Source: Terriglobia bacterium
Lineage (GTDB): Bacteria > Acidobacteriota > Terriglobia > Bryobacterales > Bryobacteraceae
DNA length: 64,000 bases
Reading direction: 5' to 3'
NCBI GenBank assembly: GCA_025363475.1
Contig: JANYDS010000015.1
Span: 20,020-84,019 of the forward strand
Below are positions 25,195 through 33,126 of the stretch, one piece after another. Every line of letters begins with the position of its first letter. The stretch's first letter is position 1. The notes below the pieces were generated by a model. That model ran no database searches. It was not told the origin of the DNA and was given only the letters and a program-made list of their open reading frames with translations. A program made the translations under genes and the position numbers.

Positions 25195-25755
25195 CTAATA
25201 AAATCTGATCTTGTACCGCACCATCACTACGAAGGCAATCGCTCCGACCGCGATCAGGGCTCCGTGCGGGAGCCTCATGCCTTTCGTGGAATTGACGTCA
25301 AGTTCTTCGCTGCTTTGATATGGTGCGCGAAGTTGTGAAAGATCTCGCATAATCCACGCGAGGTTGAAGAAAGTCTTGCGAACACGGCCGGCGAAAACCA
25401 GCATGATCACCGCGATGAGGCCGCCGAGGATCGCAGTCAGCAGAAACATCCAGACTACGTTGGAAGGGCCTGTAATTGCACCCACGGCGGCGAGGAGTTT
25501 TACATCTCCGGCGCCGCGCGCACGTAGAAGGTACAGCGGGAAGTAGAGGACGAAGCCGAGGCCGAAACCTTCAGCGGCATGACCCAGCCCGGACCATCCC
25601 AGAGAGTACCCATTCCAGGCGAAGCCGACAATGATTCCGGCGAGTACCAGCCAGTTGGGAATCCTGCGGAAACGGATGTCATAGATGGCCGCAATCAAGA
25701 CCAGAATCCCCAGCAGAATCTGGCCGGCGTCAGTAAGTGTGGGCTCGCTCAGCAT
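25195..25755 (-). CDS. cpaA: Prepilin peptidase, A24 family (CpaA/TadV)
   Basis: 186 residues, about five TM helices. Catalytic aspartates are D26 in 'AAIYDIRFRRIPN' and D84 in 'ARGAGDVKLLAA', the variant GxGD site of A24 aspartic peptidases. It lacks the N-terminal methylase domain of PilD, as is normal for TadV. It should process the Flp pilins encoded 10 kb away on the other strand. The C-terminal extension from about 135 is soluble and then ends in one more TM helix. Confidence 0.92.
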   Translation of the reverse strand: MLSEPTLTDAGQILLGILVLIAAIYDIRFRRIPNWLVLAGIIVGFAWNGYSLGWSGLGHAAEGFGLGFVLYFPLYLLRARGAGDVKLLAAVGAITGPSNVVWMFLLTAILGGLIAVIMLVFAGRVRKTFFNLAWIMRDLSQLRAPYQSSEELDVNSTKGMRLPHGALIAVGAIAFVVMVRYKIRFY

Positions 25756-25812
25756 CGTTGCAAAAATGAGTATAGCCCGAATCTAACTATCGGTAACTCA
25801 TTTTGGAGCTTT

Positions 25813-25848
25813 GTTAACTAAGGTTAGCGTCTGGTACGTTAACCATCG
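25813..25848. promoter_or_regulatory. Candidate regulator-binding site upstream of the prepilin peptidase
   Basis: GTTAACTAAGGTTAG (25813-25827) and CGTTAACCATCG (25837-25848), followed by a second GTTAACC, lie 57 bases before the cpaA start. They mirror the elements at 12892-12943 before the PilZ/Tad operon. TTAAC is repeated at least three times within 60 bases, typical of a multi-site operator. Confidence 0.45.
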
Positions 25849-25887
25849 CGTTAACCAAAGCGTCGTTTGGCAGCAGCATTGTGCTAA

Positions 25888-27332
25888 CGCCGTGCCATTC
25901 GACACGTTCATCAAACGCTCGCGCTGGTTTGGATTCCGGTTCTTCTTTTCGGCGCTGTAGTGTCGTATCAGATTCTGGGTCCCACTCCCATCGGGATGGC
26001 TGACAACCGGGATTTTAGACGGGTACTTGCGTCGTTGCGACTCTGGCCCCACACACCCGACGGGCATTCCTACTTCTTCTATTTCTTACCTGAGTATTTC
26101 GTGGCGGACCCCGTCTACGACCCGGGCGTGCCCAGTTCTGAACGCTTCATTGTGCGAAGACGGGCAAGTTTTTTACGAAGATATTCCTGCCGCGGCACCG
26201 GTTTGAGCTGCGCGTAACGGGCATACTTCATGCGCTGGTGCTCGCACTTGTAATGCTTTGTTGTTTGCGGGCTCTGTGTCGTCAGGCGGGCTGGGTGCGG
26301 ATATCGGCGGCCGCGCTGATGTTGTGAATGTGGACCGATGTCATGTACGTCCAGCAGTCCAGCACCGCATACTCGGACGCAGGCGCCGTGGTTGCGCTTT
26401 GTCTGGCATTTTCTGTTGCTCTGACGGTATTGCTAACGCGTGGTGGAAATTCCGTCAGGTGGTTATTGGCGTTTGCAGCAGCCTCGTGTTTTCTTTTGGG
26501 GACGAAGCTGCAACATGCCGCGGCAATCGTGCCACTGTCAGCGTTTTCCATCATGATGGCGGTTCGGACAAAGACCCTGCCTTTGTGAATGGCATGGCTT
26601 GCGATACCCGTGGCCCTGCTCGGAACCGTCTTGTATCTGGCAGAACGCACCCCCGTGACATACCGCGAGCCGCCTGCCTTTACCGTAGTGTTCTTCAAGC
26701 TGGCGGTGCTCTCGAAGAACCCGGCCGAGGTGCTGGCTGCATTTCACATGCCGGGTGAAGAGTTCAGTAAAGACATAGGGCATCACCGTTATGAGCCCAT
26801 GGTTCCGAAAGACGATTCGTTTCGCCAGCGCATCGTGTCACTGGTTACTCCGGTCCGGCTCGCGGCATTCTACTGGCATTATCCGGAAGTGGCGGCAGCA
26901 GCCATACAATCCGACCGGAACGAAGCGGCCAGCGATGTCAGTCTCAACGGTTACGGCCATCTGCGCGAGGTCGATGTGGTTCAGAAAAAGACATCCCCCG
27001 AATTCAACTTGTGGAGCGGGCTGCGCAGAGCACTTTTCCGCCCCGCGCCCTTGTATCCGGTATATCTTTTTGGACTGGCACTGATTTTTTGTGTGGCGGG
27101 CGCGGTGAGCCGCCGCTTACGTGAACGCTTGCCGCTGTGGCCTCTCCCGGCCATGGCGACTTCCATCGCGGTTAGCTGCTATCTCACTGCATCACTGATG
27201 GATGCTGTCGGAACCCGGCGACACCTGGTGCTTGTTCACGCCGCGACGGATCTGACTATACTGATGCTGTTTTTGGCAGTGCTGGCACGAGCCGTGCCCG
27301 CGCTTCGCCTACCAGGAACAGTGACCCGGTGA
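25888..27332 (+). pseudogene. Large integral membrane protein gene broken by one frameshift and two in-frame TGA codons
   Basis: Membrane-protein coding signal runs through three pieces. Piece 1 (25888 to about 26200) begins with a TM helix 'LALVWIPVLLFGAVVSYQIL' and has no ATG/GTG/TTG before it. A frameshift inside 26142-26217 leads to 'AKTGKFFTKIFLPRHRFELR' and a second TM. The frame is then open to 27332 except for TGA at 26325-26327 and TGA at 26586-26588, each within TTG-TGA-ATG. The rest has about six more TM helices and a large extracellular loop (about 26660-26990). The last 77 bases overlap folC on the opposite strand. Family not recognised; the architecture is reminiscent of membrane glycosyltransferases. 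Decay or sequence error. Confidence 0.6.
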
Positions 27333-28542
27333 TGAATGTCGTCATGGGTCTTTCCTGGATAGTAGCCAGCGCGTCGGTCACCCTGGGGCGTACCCGAATA
27401 TTTGGATGGTCCGTGACTTCCAGCACCAGCTCCGGATTCAGCGCTCGCGGCTGATCGGGCGCGGTCAGCACTACTTCCGCAGCCAGAGGAAACAGGACGC
27501 TGGTGACTTCATCGATGGCCTTGTCGCGCATGGCACCGTAGATGAGGCGGATCGGTTCATCGGCAAAGAACCGTTTAATGTAGGCGGCCAGGGCGCGGGT
27601 ACCTGCCGGGTTATGAGCGCCGTCCAGAATCACATCGGGATCTGTGGCCACTCGTTCCAGACGGCCTGGCCAGACTGCCTGAGCGAAACCCGCGCTGATA
27701 GCGGTCGGGGGCAGTCCGAAAACTTTGAGTGCCGCCGCCGCAGTACGCGCATTTTCCACCTGATGCTCACCCGCGAAAGGACAGTCAATCGGGATGGTTT
27801 CGTCCGCCACCAGCTTGAAGCGGCTGCCGAAACGGTCGACCGCTAAATCTTCAATGCGCCAAAACGACGACAGCGTGACCGGTGAACCCATTTCCAGTGC
27901 CTTGCGGTCCAGCACACTAAACGCTTCCGGACGTTGCGCAGAAAACACCACCGGGCGGTCTTCCTTGATGATTCCAGCTTTCTCCGCCGCAATGGATTCG
28001 ATGCTGGACCCCAGAAAAGCTTCGTGGTCGAAATCAATCGGAGTAATTACGGAAACTTCCGGCACCACAACGTTCGTGCCATCCAGACGCCCGCCCAGAC
28101 CTGTTTCAAGTACGACAACATCCACCTGCGCCCGTGAAAAAGCGACCAGGGCCATGACGGTGATGGTTTCAAAAAAACTGGGATGCGCGTCAATTGCTTC
28201 CCGTGCCAGCAGCGCTTCCGCCGCAGTATGAACTTCTGAAAAAACGGACGTCCACAGCTCTTCGGTAATGAGCGAACCGTCAATTTGAATGCGCTCGCGC
28301 GGATCACACAGGTGCGGCGAAGTATAAAGCCCGGTGCGAAACCCTGCTACACGCAGCGCGGACGCCATAAGTGCACAGGTAGAACCTTTGCCATTGGTGC
28401 CCGCCACATGAATGAAGCGGCCCTGACGGTGGGGATTTCCGAGCACCTGCAGCAGCGCTTCGACACGCGCCAGGTCCCATTTGACGGTCTTCAGCTCCGG
28501 ACCCAGGGAGAAGAGAAACCGGAGGGAATCCGCGAAAGTCAC
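27256..28542 (-). CDS. folC: Folylpolyglutamate synthase / dihydrofolate synthase
   Basis: 428 residues. Mur-ligase fold: ATP-binding loop 'VAGTNGKGSTCALMASAL' (about 46-63), 'RTGLYTSPHLCDPRERI', 'VVLETGLGGRLDGTN', 'PIDFDHEAFLGSSIE', and the C-terminal domain with 'VILDGAHNPAGTRALAAY'. It adds glutamate to dihydropteroate and folates in the cytoplasm. The start overlaps the accD stop by 4 bases, a frequent accD-folC pairing in bacteria. Confidence 0.95.
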   Translation of the reverse strand: MTFADSLRFLFSLGPELKTVKWDLARVEALLQVLGNPHRQGRFIHVAGTNGKGSTCALMASALRVAGFRTGLYTSPHLCDPRERIQIDGSLITEELWTSVFSEVHTAAEALLAREAIDAHPSFFETITVMALVAFSRAQVDVVVLETGLGGRLDGTNVVVPEVSVITPIDFDHEAFLGSSIESIAAEKAGIIKEDRPVVFSAQRPEAFSVLDRKALEMGSPVTLSSFWRIEDLAVDRFGSRFKLVADETIPIDCPFAGEHQVENARTAAAALKVFGLPPTAISAGFAQAVWPGRLERVATDPDVILDGAHNPAGTRALAAYIKRFFADEPIRLIYGAMRDKAIDEVTSVLFPLAAEVVLTAPDQPRALNPELVLEVTDHPNIRVRPRVTDALATIQERPMTTFITGSLFLVGEARARLVPALPKTASV

Positions 28543-29411
28543 GCCGCCTGTTCCGCCGCTCCACAGAAGAATTCGAGAGCCCTGGCGATATACGCCTTCA
28601 TTTCAGAACGCGGCACCACAGCATCGAGCATTCCATGTTTCAGCAGGAACTCGCTGCGCTGAAAACCTTCCGGCAGCTTCTGACGAATGGTCTGCTCAAT
28701 CACGCGCGGGCCGGCGAATCCGATGAGCGCGCCGGGTTCGGCGATGTTCAGGTCACCCAGCATGGCGAAGCTGGCAGTGACGCCGCCCGTGGTGGGGTCA
28801 GTCAACATGCTGATGTAAGGGATTCCGGCTTCGTCAAGACGCATGAGCGCGGCAGACACTTTGGCCATCTGCATCAGGCTGATGGCGCCTTCCTGCATTC
28901 GCGCGCCGCCTGACGCTGAAACGATAATGACTGGAGCGCCTGAAGCAATGGAACGTTCGATGGCGCGCGTGATCATTTCGCCAACGACGGACCCCATGCT
29001 GCCGCCAATAAATTTCGGCTCCATCGCGCAGATGTTGACAGTGCGTCCGGCCAGTTTCCCGGTTGCGGAGATCAGCGCGTCCTTCAGCGAGGTTGCTTCC
29101 TGAGTTGATTTCAAGCGCGAGGCGTAGGGTTTCTGGTCGGTAAATTTCAGCGGATCAGACGATTGCATGGTCTGGTCATGCTCTTCGTAAACACCGCCGT
29201 CGAAGAGGCTTTCCAGCCGCGCACGCGCATCCATGCGGAAGTGGTAACCGCACTTGTTGCAGACGCGCATGGTGAGATCAAGATCTTTCTTCCAGATGAT
29301 TTCGCGGCAACCGTCGCATTTGAGCCAGAGGCCCTCGGTGCGGACGGTGTGCCCGCTGTCGTCGTTGTTCGGCTGTTTTGCCGCGTTGGAATCTCGTTTA
29401 AACCAGGCCAT
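28539..29411 (-). CDS. accD: Acetyl-CoA carboxylase carboxyltransferase subunit beta
   Basis: 290 residues. N-terminal four-Cys zinc ribbon ('KCDGCREIIWKKDL..VCNKCGYHFRM', about 32-60), then the carboxyltransferase domain with 'ASGGARMQEGAISLMQMAK' and 'DPTTGGVTASFAMLGD', 'AEPGALIGFAGPRVIEQT'. It transfers carboxyl from biotin-BCCP to acetyl-CoA with AccA to give malonyl-CoA for fatty-acid synthesis. accA is not in the window. Confidence 0.96.
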   Translation of the reverse strand: MAWFKRDSNAAKQPNNDDSGHTVRTEGLWLKCDGCREIIWKKDLDLTMRVCNKCGYHFRMDARARLESLFDGGVYEEHDQTMQSSDPLKFTDQKPYASRLKSTQEATSLKDALISATGKLAGRTVNICAMEPKFIGGSMGSVVGEMITRAIERSIASGAPVIIVSASGGARMQEGAISLMQMAKVSAALMRLDEAGIPYISMLTDPTTGGVTASFAMLGDLNIAEPGALIGFAGPRVIEQTIRQKLPEGFQRSEFLLKHGMLDAVVPRSEMKAYIARALEFFCGAAEQAA

Positions 29412-29464
29412 GATTTGGATGTAACGACTTGTCTTTATAGGCTAGCGTATTTGGACCCGGCTAG

Positions 29465-29884
29465 CTAGCGGGGGTAGGGGTGTCCGCGCAGGATGGTGAA
29501 GGCGCGATAGATTTGTTCGGCGGCGACAGCACGCGCCAGTTCATGGGGCATCGTCATGGCCGACAACGAGAGCAGCATGTCGGCCCGTTCGCGCCACGCG
29601 TCCGAATGGCCATCGTGCCCACCCACTACGAAGACCAGATCATGCCCCAGCATTTCGGCTTTCGAAAACAGTTCGGCGAAAGTGTCGGAATCGAGGGAAC
29701 GCCCGGCGGGATCCAGCAGGATCTTTTTCGCAGTAGGGTGCTTTGCCCAGAGGTCAGTCTTCTCGGGTTTGATTTCCGTCATTACCGCAGGAGTGTAACG
29801 ACTGGTGCGTTTGATGTAATCCGCAGCCATTGCATTGGCGTGCGGATCTTTGGCCGTGCCGGAGTAGTAGAGAAAAACCTTCAC
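29465..29884 (-). CDS. rlmH: 23S rRNA (pseudouridine1915-N3)-methyltransferase
   Basis: 139 residues. SPOUT methyltransferase: N-terminal 'MKVFLYYSGTAKDPHANAMA', the SAM-binding knot 'LVFVVGGHDGHSDAWRERAD' and 'LSLSAMTMPHELARAVAAEQIYRAFTILRGHPYPR'. It methylates pseudouridine 1915 in helix 69. The His-Glu-Leu-xRxxxxEQIYRAxxIxxGxPYH signature is conserved, except that the final His is Arg here. The start overlaps the rsfS stop by 4 bases, the usual rsfS-rlmH pair. Confidence 0.94.
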   Translation of the reverse strand: MKVFLYYSGTAKDPHANAMAADYIKRTSRYTPAVMTEIKPEKTDLWAKHPTAKKILLDPAGRSLDSDTFAELFSKAEMLGHDLVFVVGGHDGHSDAWRERADMLLSLSAMTMPHELARAVAAEQIYRAFTILRGHPYPR

Positions 29885-30348
29885 TCTGCCGGAAGTTCAA
29901 GCGGCAGTTCGGGTGGCAGTTCAACCGGTTTGCCTTCGCGCCAGAGCCGTTCCAGGCTGTAGTATTCGCGCGATTTCGGCGAGAAGACATGCACCAGAAA
30001 GTCGCCGTAATCGGAGAGAATCCATTCGCCCTGTTCGTAACCTTCAATGCTGTGGGGAATCTCACCGCGCTTTTTGAGCTGGAAGTGGATCTCGTCCGTG
30101 ATCGCCTGATTCTGCCGGGGGTTGGTTCCACAGCAGATTACGAAATGGTCAGTGAAGGTGGTGACGCCTGAGAGGTCAAGCACCAGAATGTCCTGCGCCT
30201 GTTTTTCGCGCGCACCCTGCACGGCGATGACCCAGCCTGGTTCCTGAAACTCTGTTTCTTCTTCGTTCTCTTCAAAAGCTTCGGTGTCAATCAAGTCGGT
30301 AATAGTATCTGAATTTTCTTGCAGCGGAGTGTGTCCCTTAACTTCCAT
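29881..30348 (-). CDS. rsfS: Ribosome silencing factor RsfS
   Basis: 155 residues. The Iojap/RsfS domain spans about 45-140: 'DILVLDLSGVTTFTDHFVICCGTNPRQ', 'DEIHFQLKKRGEIPHSIEG', 'WILSDYGDFLVHVFSPKSREYYSLERLW'. It binds L14 and blocks subunit joining in starvation. An acidic Asp/Glu-rich N-terminal extension of about 40 residues and a Pro/Leu-rich C-terminal tail ('PPELPLELPAE') flank the domain and are longer than in E. coli. First gene of the rsfS-rlmH-accD-folC minus-strand block. Confidence 0.94.
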   Translation of the reverse strand: MEVKGHTPLQENSDTITDLIDTEAFEENEEETEFQEPGWVIAVQGAREKQAQDILVLDLSGVTTFTDHFVICCGTNPRQNQAITDEIHFQLKKRGEIPHSIEGYEQGEWILSDYGDFLVHVFSPKSREYYSLERLWREGKPVELPPELPLELPAE

Positions 30349-30364
30349 CGTACTATAGATAAAG

Positions 30365-31225
30365 GTGCTTCTCCGTCTCTTCGCCCTTGCGGCGCTTACA
30401 TTCGGTATCGTTTTTGCTCAGTCGGAAGCTGGCGCGGTCACGTCTCCCGTGTTGCATGTGGACGAGAATGATCCCATGGTGATGCGCGCTCGGGACAATC
30501 TGGAGCAGACGAAGAAACTGGTGATGATGGGGGCACTGCCTCCGCTGCGTCTGCGCAAAGCTCAGGATGAAGTTCAGGATGCACTCGATATGTCGTTGTT
30601 AAAGAAGAGCTTATACAGCAACGATCTCACGCCGGCACAGATTGACGAAATGGTTTTTGTCGCCCAGAAAATGGTTTTCCGGCGTCGCAGATCGATGGCG
30701 GAAATGCAGGAACTGGTTAGCGCCGGGGTTATTTCGAGATCTGAAGGCGAGGCAACCAGCGCCGACCTGGAACGCGCGGTGAAGGAGCTGGAAGTTGCCG
30801 AGACGCGGGCGAAGCTGATCCAGCAGCTGGCGGAATCGGTGCGCGTGGAGAAGGCTTACGCCAGTATTGAGACGGAGGCTGAATTTCACCCGGAGTGGAA
30901 TGGCAAAGTTTATTTGAGGTATGACGGCAACGGTGCGTTTACCCGGGCTGACCTTCTGGATGTGGAGTCGGCGTTCATAGGAAAGTTTTTGCGTCCGCTG
31001 CCGATTAGTGCGGATGGGGAAACAGCTGTTCACCGTTCACTGGGGTTTAACCATCGCGGACGAGTGGATGTGGCAGTGAGTCCGGACCAGCCCGAAGGCC
31101 AGTGGCTGCTGAAATATCTGCAGGGGAAACACATCCCTTATTTTGCATTCCGCACGGCGGTCCCTGGCAAGGCGACTGGCGCGCATATACATTTGGGTCC
31201 GCAAAGTACAAAGCTGGCGTTTTAG
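30365..31225 (+). CDS. Exported protein with a C-terminal D-Ala-D-Ala-peptidase-like zinc motif
   Basis: 286 residues from GTG 30365. Signal peptide about 1-18, then an alpha-helical region (about 35-175) of charged heptad-like segments. The C-terminal 90 residues have 'GFNHRGRVDVAV' and 'GKATGAHIHLGPQS', reminiscent of the His/Asp/His metal site of M15/LAS murein peptidases (H-x6-D ... H-x-H). This match is by eye and partial. A cell-wall role is a hypothesis. The gene is divergent from rsfS by 16 bases. Confidence 0.55.
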   Translation: MLLRLFALAALTFGIVFAQSEAGAVTSPVLHVDENDPMVMRARDNLEQTKKLVMMGALPPLRLRKAQDEVQDALDMSLLKKSLYSNDLTPAQIDEMVFVAQKMVFRRRRSMAEMQELVSAGVISRSEGEATSADLERAVKELEVAETRAKLIQQLAESVRVEKAYASIETEAEFHPEWNGKVYLRYDGNGAFTRADLLDVESAFIGKFLRPLPISADGETAVHRSLGFNHRGRVDVAVSPDQPEGQWLLKYLQGKHIPYFAFRTAVPGKATGAHIHLGPQSTKLAF

Positions 31226-31271
31226 CCTCAGGCTTGAGAAACTCCCGGCTGCTCGCCACAGTATCGGTGCG

Positions 31272-32105
31272 ATGCATGAGTACGATACAGCTCTGAAGCG
31301 CGTGCTGTAGCGTCTGGGCGGCAGCGTCCTGCGGCAACGGACTGGCCTTGATGTTGTCCGCTGGGTGAATGTCGAGCTTCCTGAGGTGCGGAACCGGCGG
31401 GTCGATTTGCTGGGGGAAGCTGCGGACGGGCGGCTGATTCACATCGAGTTGCAGAGCACGCACGAACGAGCTATGGCATTACGAATGGCCGAATATTCGC
31501 TCGCGATCTTCCGCCAGTTCGGAAGATTTCCCGAACAGGTAGTGCACTACGTGGGCGAGGCGAGGCTGCGGATGGAAGGGCGCCTGAGTGGCCCGCACTT
31601 TCAGTTCGCTTGCCGCATCGCAGATATCCGCGAATTTGATGGCGAACCGCTGCTCGACAGCGAATATCTGGCCGATAACATCCTCGCGGTGCTGATGCGG
31701 CTGCGGGACCGGCGGGATACCGTGCGGCGGATCCTTGAGCGGATTCAGGAACGGGAACCAGCCGAACGCGAAATCGCGATGGCGGCGTTGCTGATTCTTG
31801 CGGGATTGAGGAAACTGGGAACAGTAATTGAACGGGAGGTTGAAACGATGCCGATTCTCGATGACATTATGGACCATGAAGTGATCGGTCGTGAGCGGAA
31901 GCGCGGCATGGCGCTGGGCCTCGAAGAGGGCAAACGAATCGCCTTCCGGCGTGAGACAGCACTCATCACGCGCCAGCTCGAAAAGCGTTTTGGCCCGCTT
32001 CCCGGCTGGGCAACGGACAGGCTGCAGGCAATGAACCCGGATTCAATCGAAGCAGTGGCACTGCGCCTCTTTGACGCAGCCAGCCTCGCCGAACTTCCGG
32101 GCTGA
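31272..32105 (+). pseudogene. Rpn/PD-(D/E)XK-type nuclease-like gene with an in-frame amber codon
   Basis: From ATG 31272 the frame reads MHEYDTALKRVL, then TAG (31308-31310), then continues in the same frame to 32105 for a total of 277 codons. The sequence after the stop ('VVRWVNVELPEVRNRRVDLLG', 'LIHIELQSTHERAMALRMAEY', 'FGRFPEQVVHYVGEA') fits the Rpn/DUF4351-like family, with D and E-x-Q of a PD-(D/E)XK site. A single C-to-T change from CAG would create the TAG. Translation could restart at GTG 31365 (246 residues, catalytic motif kept). So the gene is either inactivated or N-terminally shortened. Confidence 0.65.
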
Positions 32106-32144
32106 ATCCCCAGTTTCGGTATCATACAGCGGGAGCCTTGAACC

Positions 32145-33125
32145 ATGCCGAACGTATCCCGCCGCGAATTTCTAACCACTACTGCCGCTTCGGCGCTCTT
32201 CCTCCGCACAGGTGCCGCCGCACAGGATAAAACCTTCGAGGGCATCTTCCCCATCATGCAAACCCCCTTTGCAGAAGGCGGTGCGCTGGATCTGGAAACG
32301 CTGGGCCACGAGGCCGAATTCCTGCACCGGGTTGGCGCACAGGGAATGACGTGGCCGCAACTCGCAGGCGAGTACGCGACCCTGACTTTCGAAGAACGCC
32401 TTGCCGGGGCCGAAGCCATTGTGGCAGCCAACAGGAATGCGCCTGCGGCCACACGCCCCTCGGTCATAATTGGCGTTCAGTCTGACGATATTTCCACCGC
32501 CGTCAAATACGCGCGGCATGCCGAGCGGATTGGTGCCGACGGAATCATCGCCCTGCCCATGAATGGCGGCAAAGATCCCGAAAAACAGGCTGAGTACTAC
32601 CACGCCATCGGCTCAGCCTCCACCAAACCACTGGTTGCCCAGGCCATTGGTGACATGAGCGTCGAACTAATCCTGCGCATGTCGAAAGAAACGCCAACGC
32701 TGCAATACGTGAAGGATGAAGCAGGAGTCACATTGCCGCGCCTGAGCGAGTATGGCCGCAATTCCCAAAAACTGCGGGGCGTTTTCTCGGGCAAACACGG
32801 TCCGAATTTTCTGGACGAACTGGCACGCGGGGCCTGCGGCAACATGCCTGCCGCCGGAATTGCCGACCTCTACGTGGCGGCCTGGAAAGCGTGGAAAGCC
32901 GGCAAGAAAGACGAAGCGGAAGACATGTTCAGCAAGACTCTTCTCCTGATCGTCGACGCGCAAACTTACGGCATCGCAGGTCAGAAATATATCCTGCAGT
33001 TGCGCGGCGTGTTCCCCAACACGATCTGCCGTCGCGAAGACGCAGGGCGTGTGCCGCTCGACGACGAAGCCAAACGCGCCATCGCACGTACCGTGGCCTA
33101 TACAAAACGCTGGTTCAAGGCGTAG
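32145..33125 (+). CDS. Dihydrodipicolinate synthase-family aldolase, Tat-exported
   Basis: 326 residues. Twin-arginine leader 'SRREFLTTTAASALFLRTGA' is unusual for this cytoplasmic class. The DapA/NAL TIM-barrel follows ('GIFPIMQTPFAEGGALDLETL', 'GAQGMTWPQLAGEYATLTFEER', 'YVKDEAGVTLPRL' with the Schiff-base Lys in 'YVKDE'). The family makes or cleaves 2-keto-3-deoxy sugar acids or related pyruvate adducts; substrate unknown. Tat-exported DapA-like proteins are common in Acidobacteriota and Planctomycetota. Cotranscribed with the MATE transporter. Confidence 0.8.
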   Translation: MPNVSRREFLTTTAASALFLRTGAAAQDKTFEGIFPIMQTPFAEGGALDLETLGHEAEFLHRVGAQGMTWPQLAGEYATLTFEERLAGAEAIVAANRNAPAATRPSVIIGVQSDDISTAVKYARHAERIGADGIIALPMNGGKDPEKQAEYYHAIGSASTKPLVAQAIGDMSVELILRMSKETPTLQYVKDEAGVTLPRLSEYGRNSQKLRGVFSGKHGPNFLDELARGACGNMPAAGIADLYVAAWKAWKAGKKDEAEDMFSKTLLLIVDAQTYGIAGQKYILQLRGVFPNTICRREDAGRVPLDDEAKRAIARTVAYTKRWFKA

Positions 33126-33126
33126 C

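Noticed and set aside
26325-26588. Selenocysteine at the two TGA codons of the membrane-protein gene
   Set aside because: No SECIS-like hairpin with a G-first loop follows either TGA, no redox motif surrounds them, and a frameshift also breaks the gene. Nonsense mutation is simpler.
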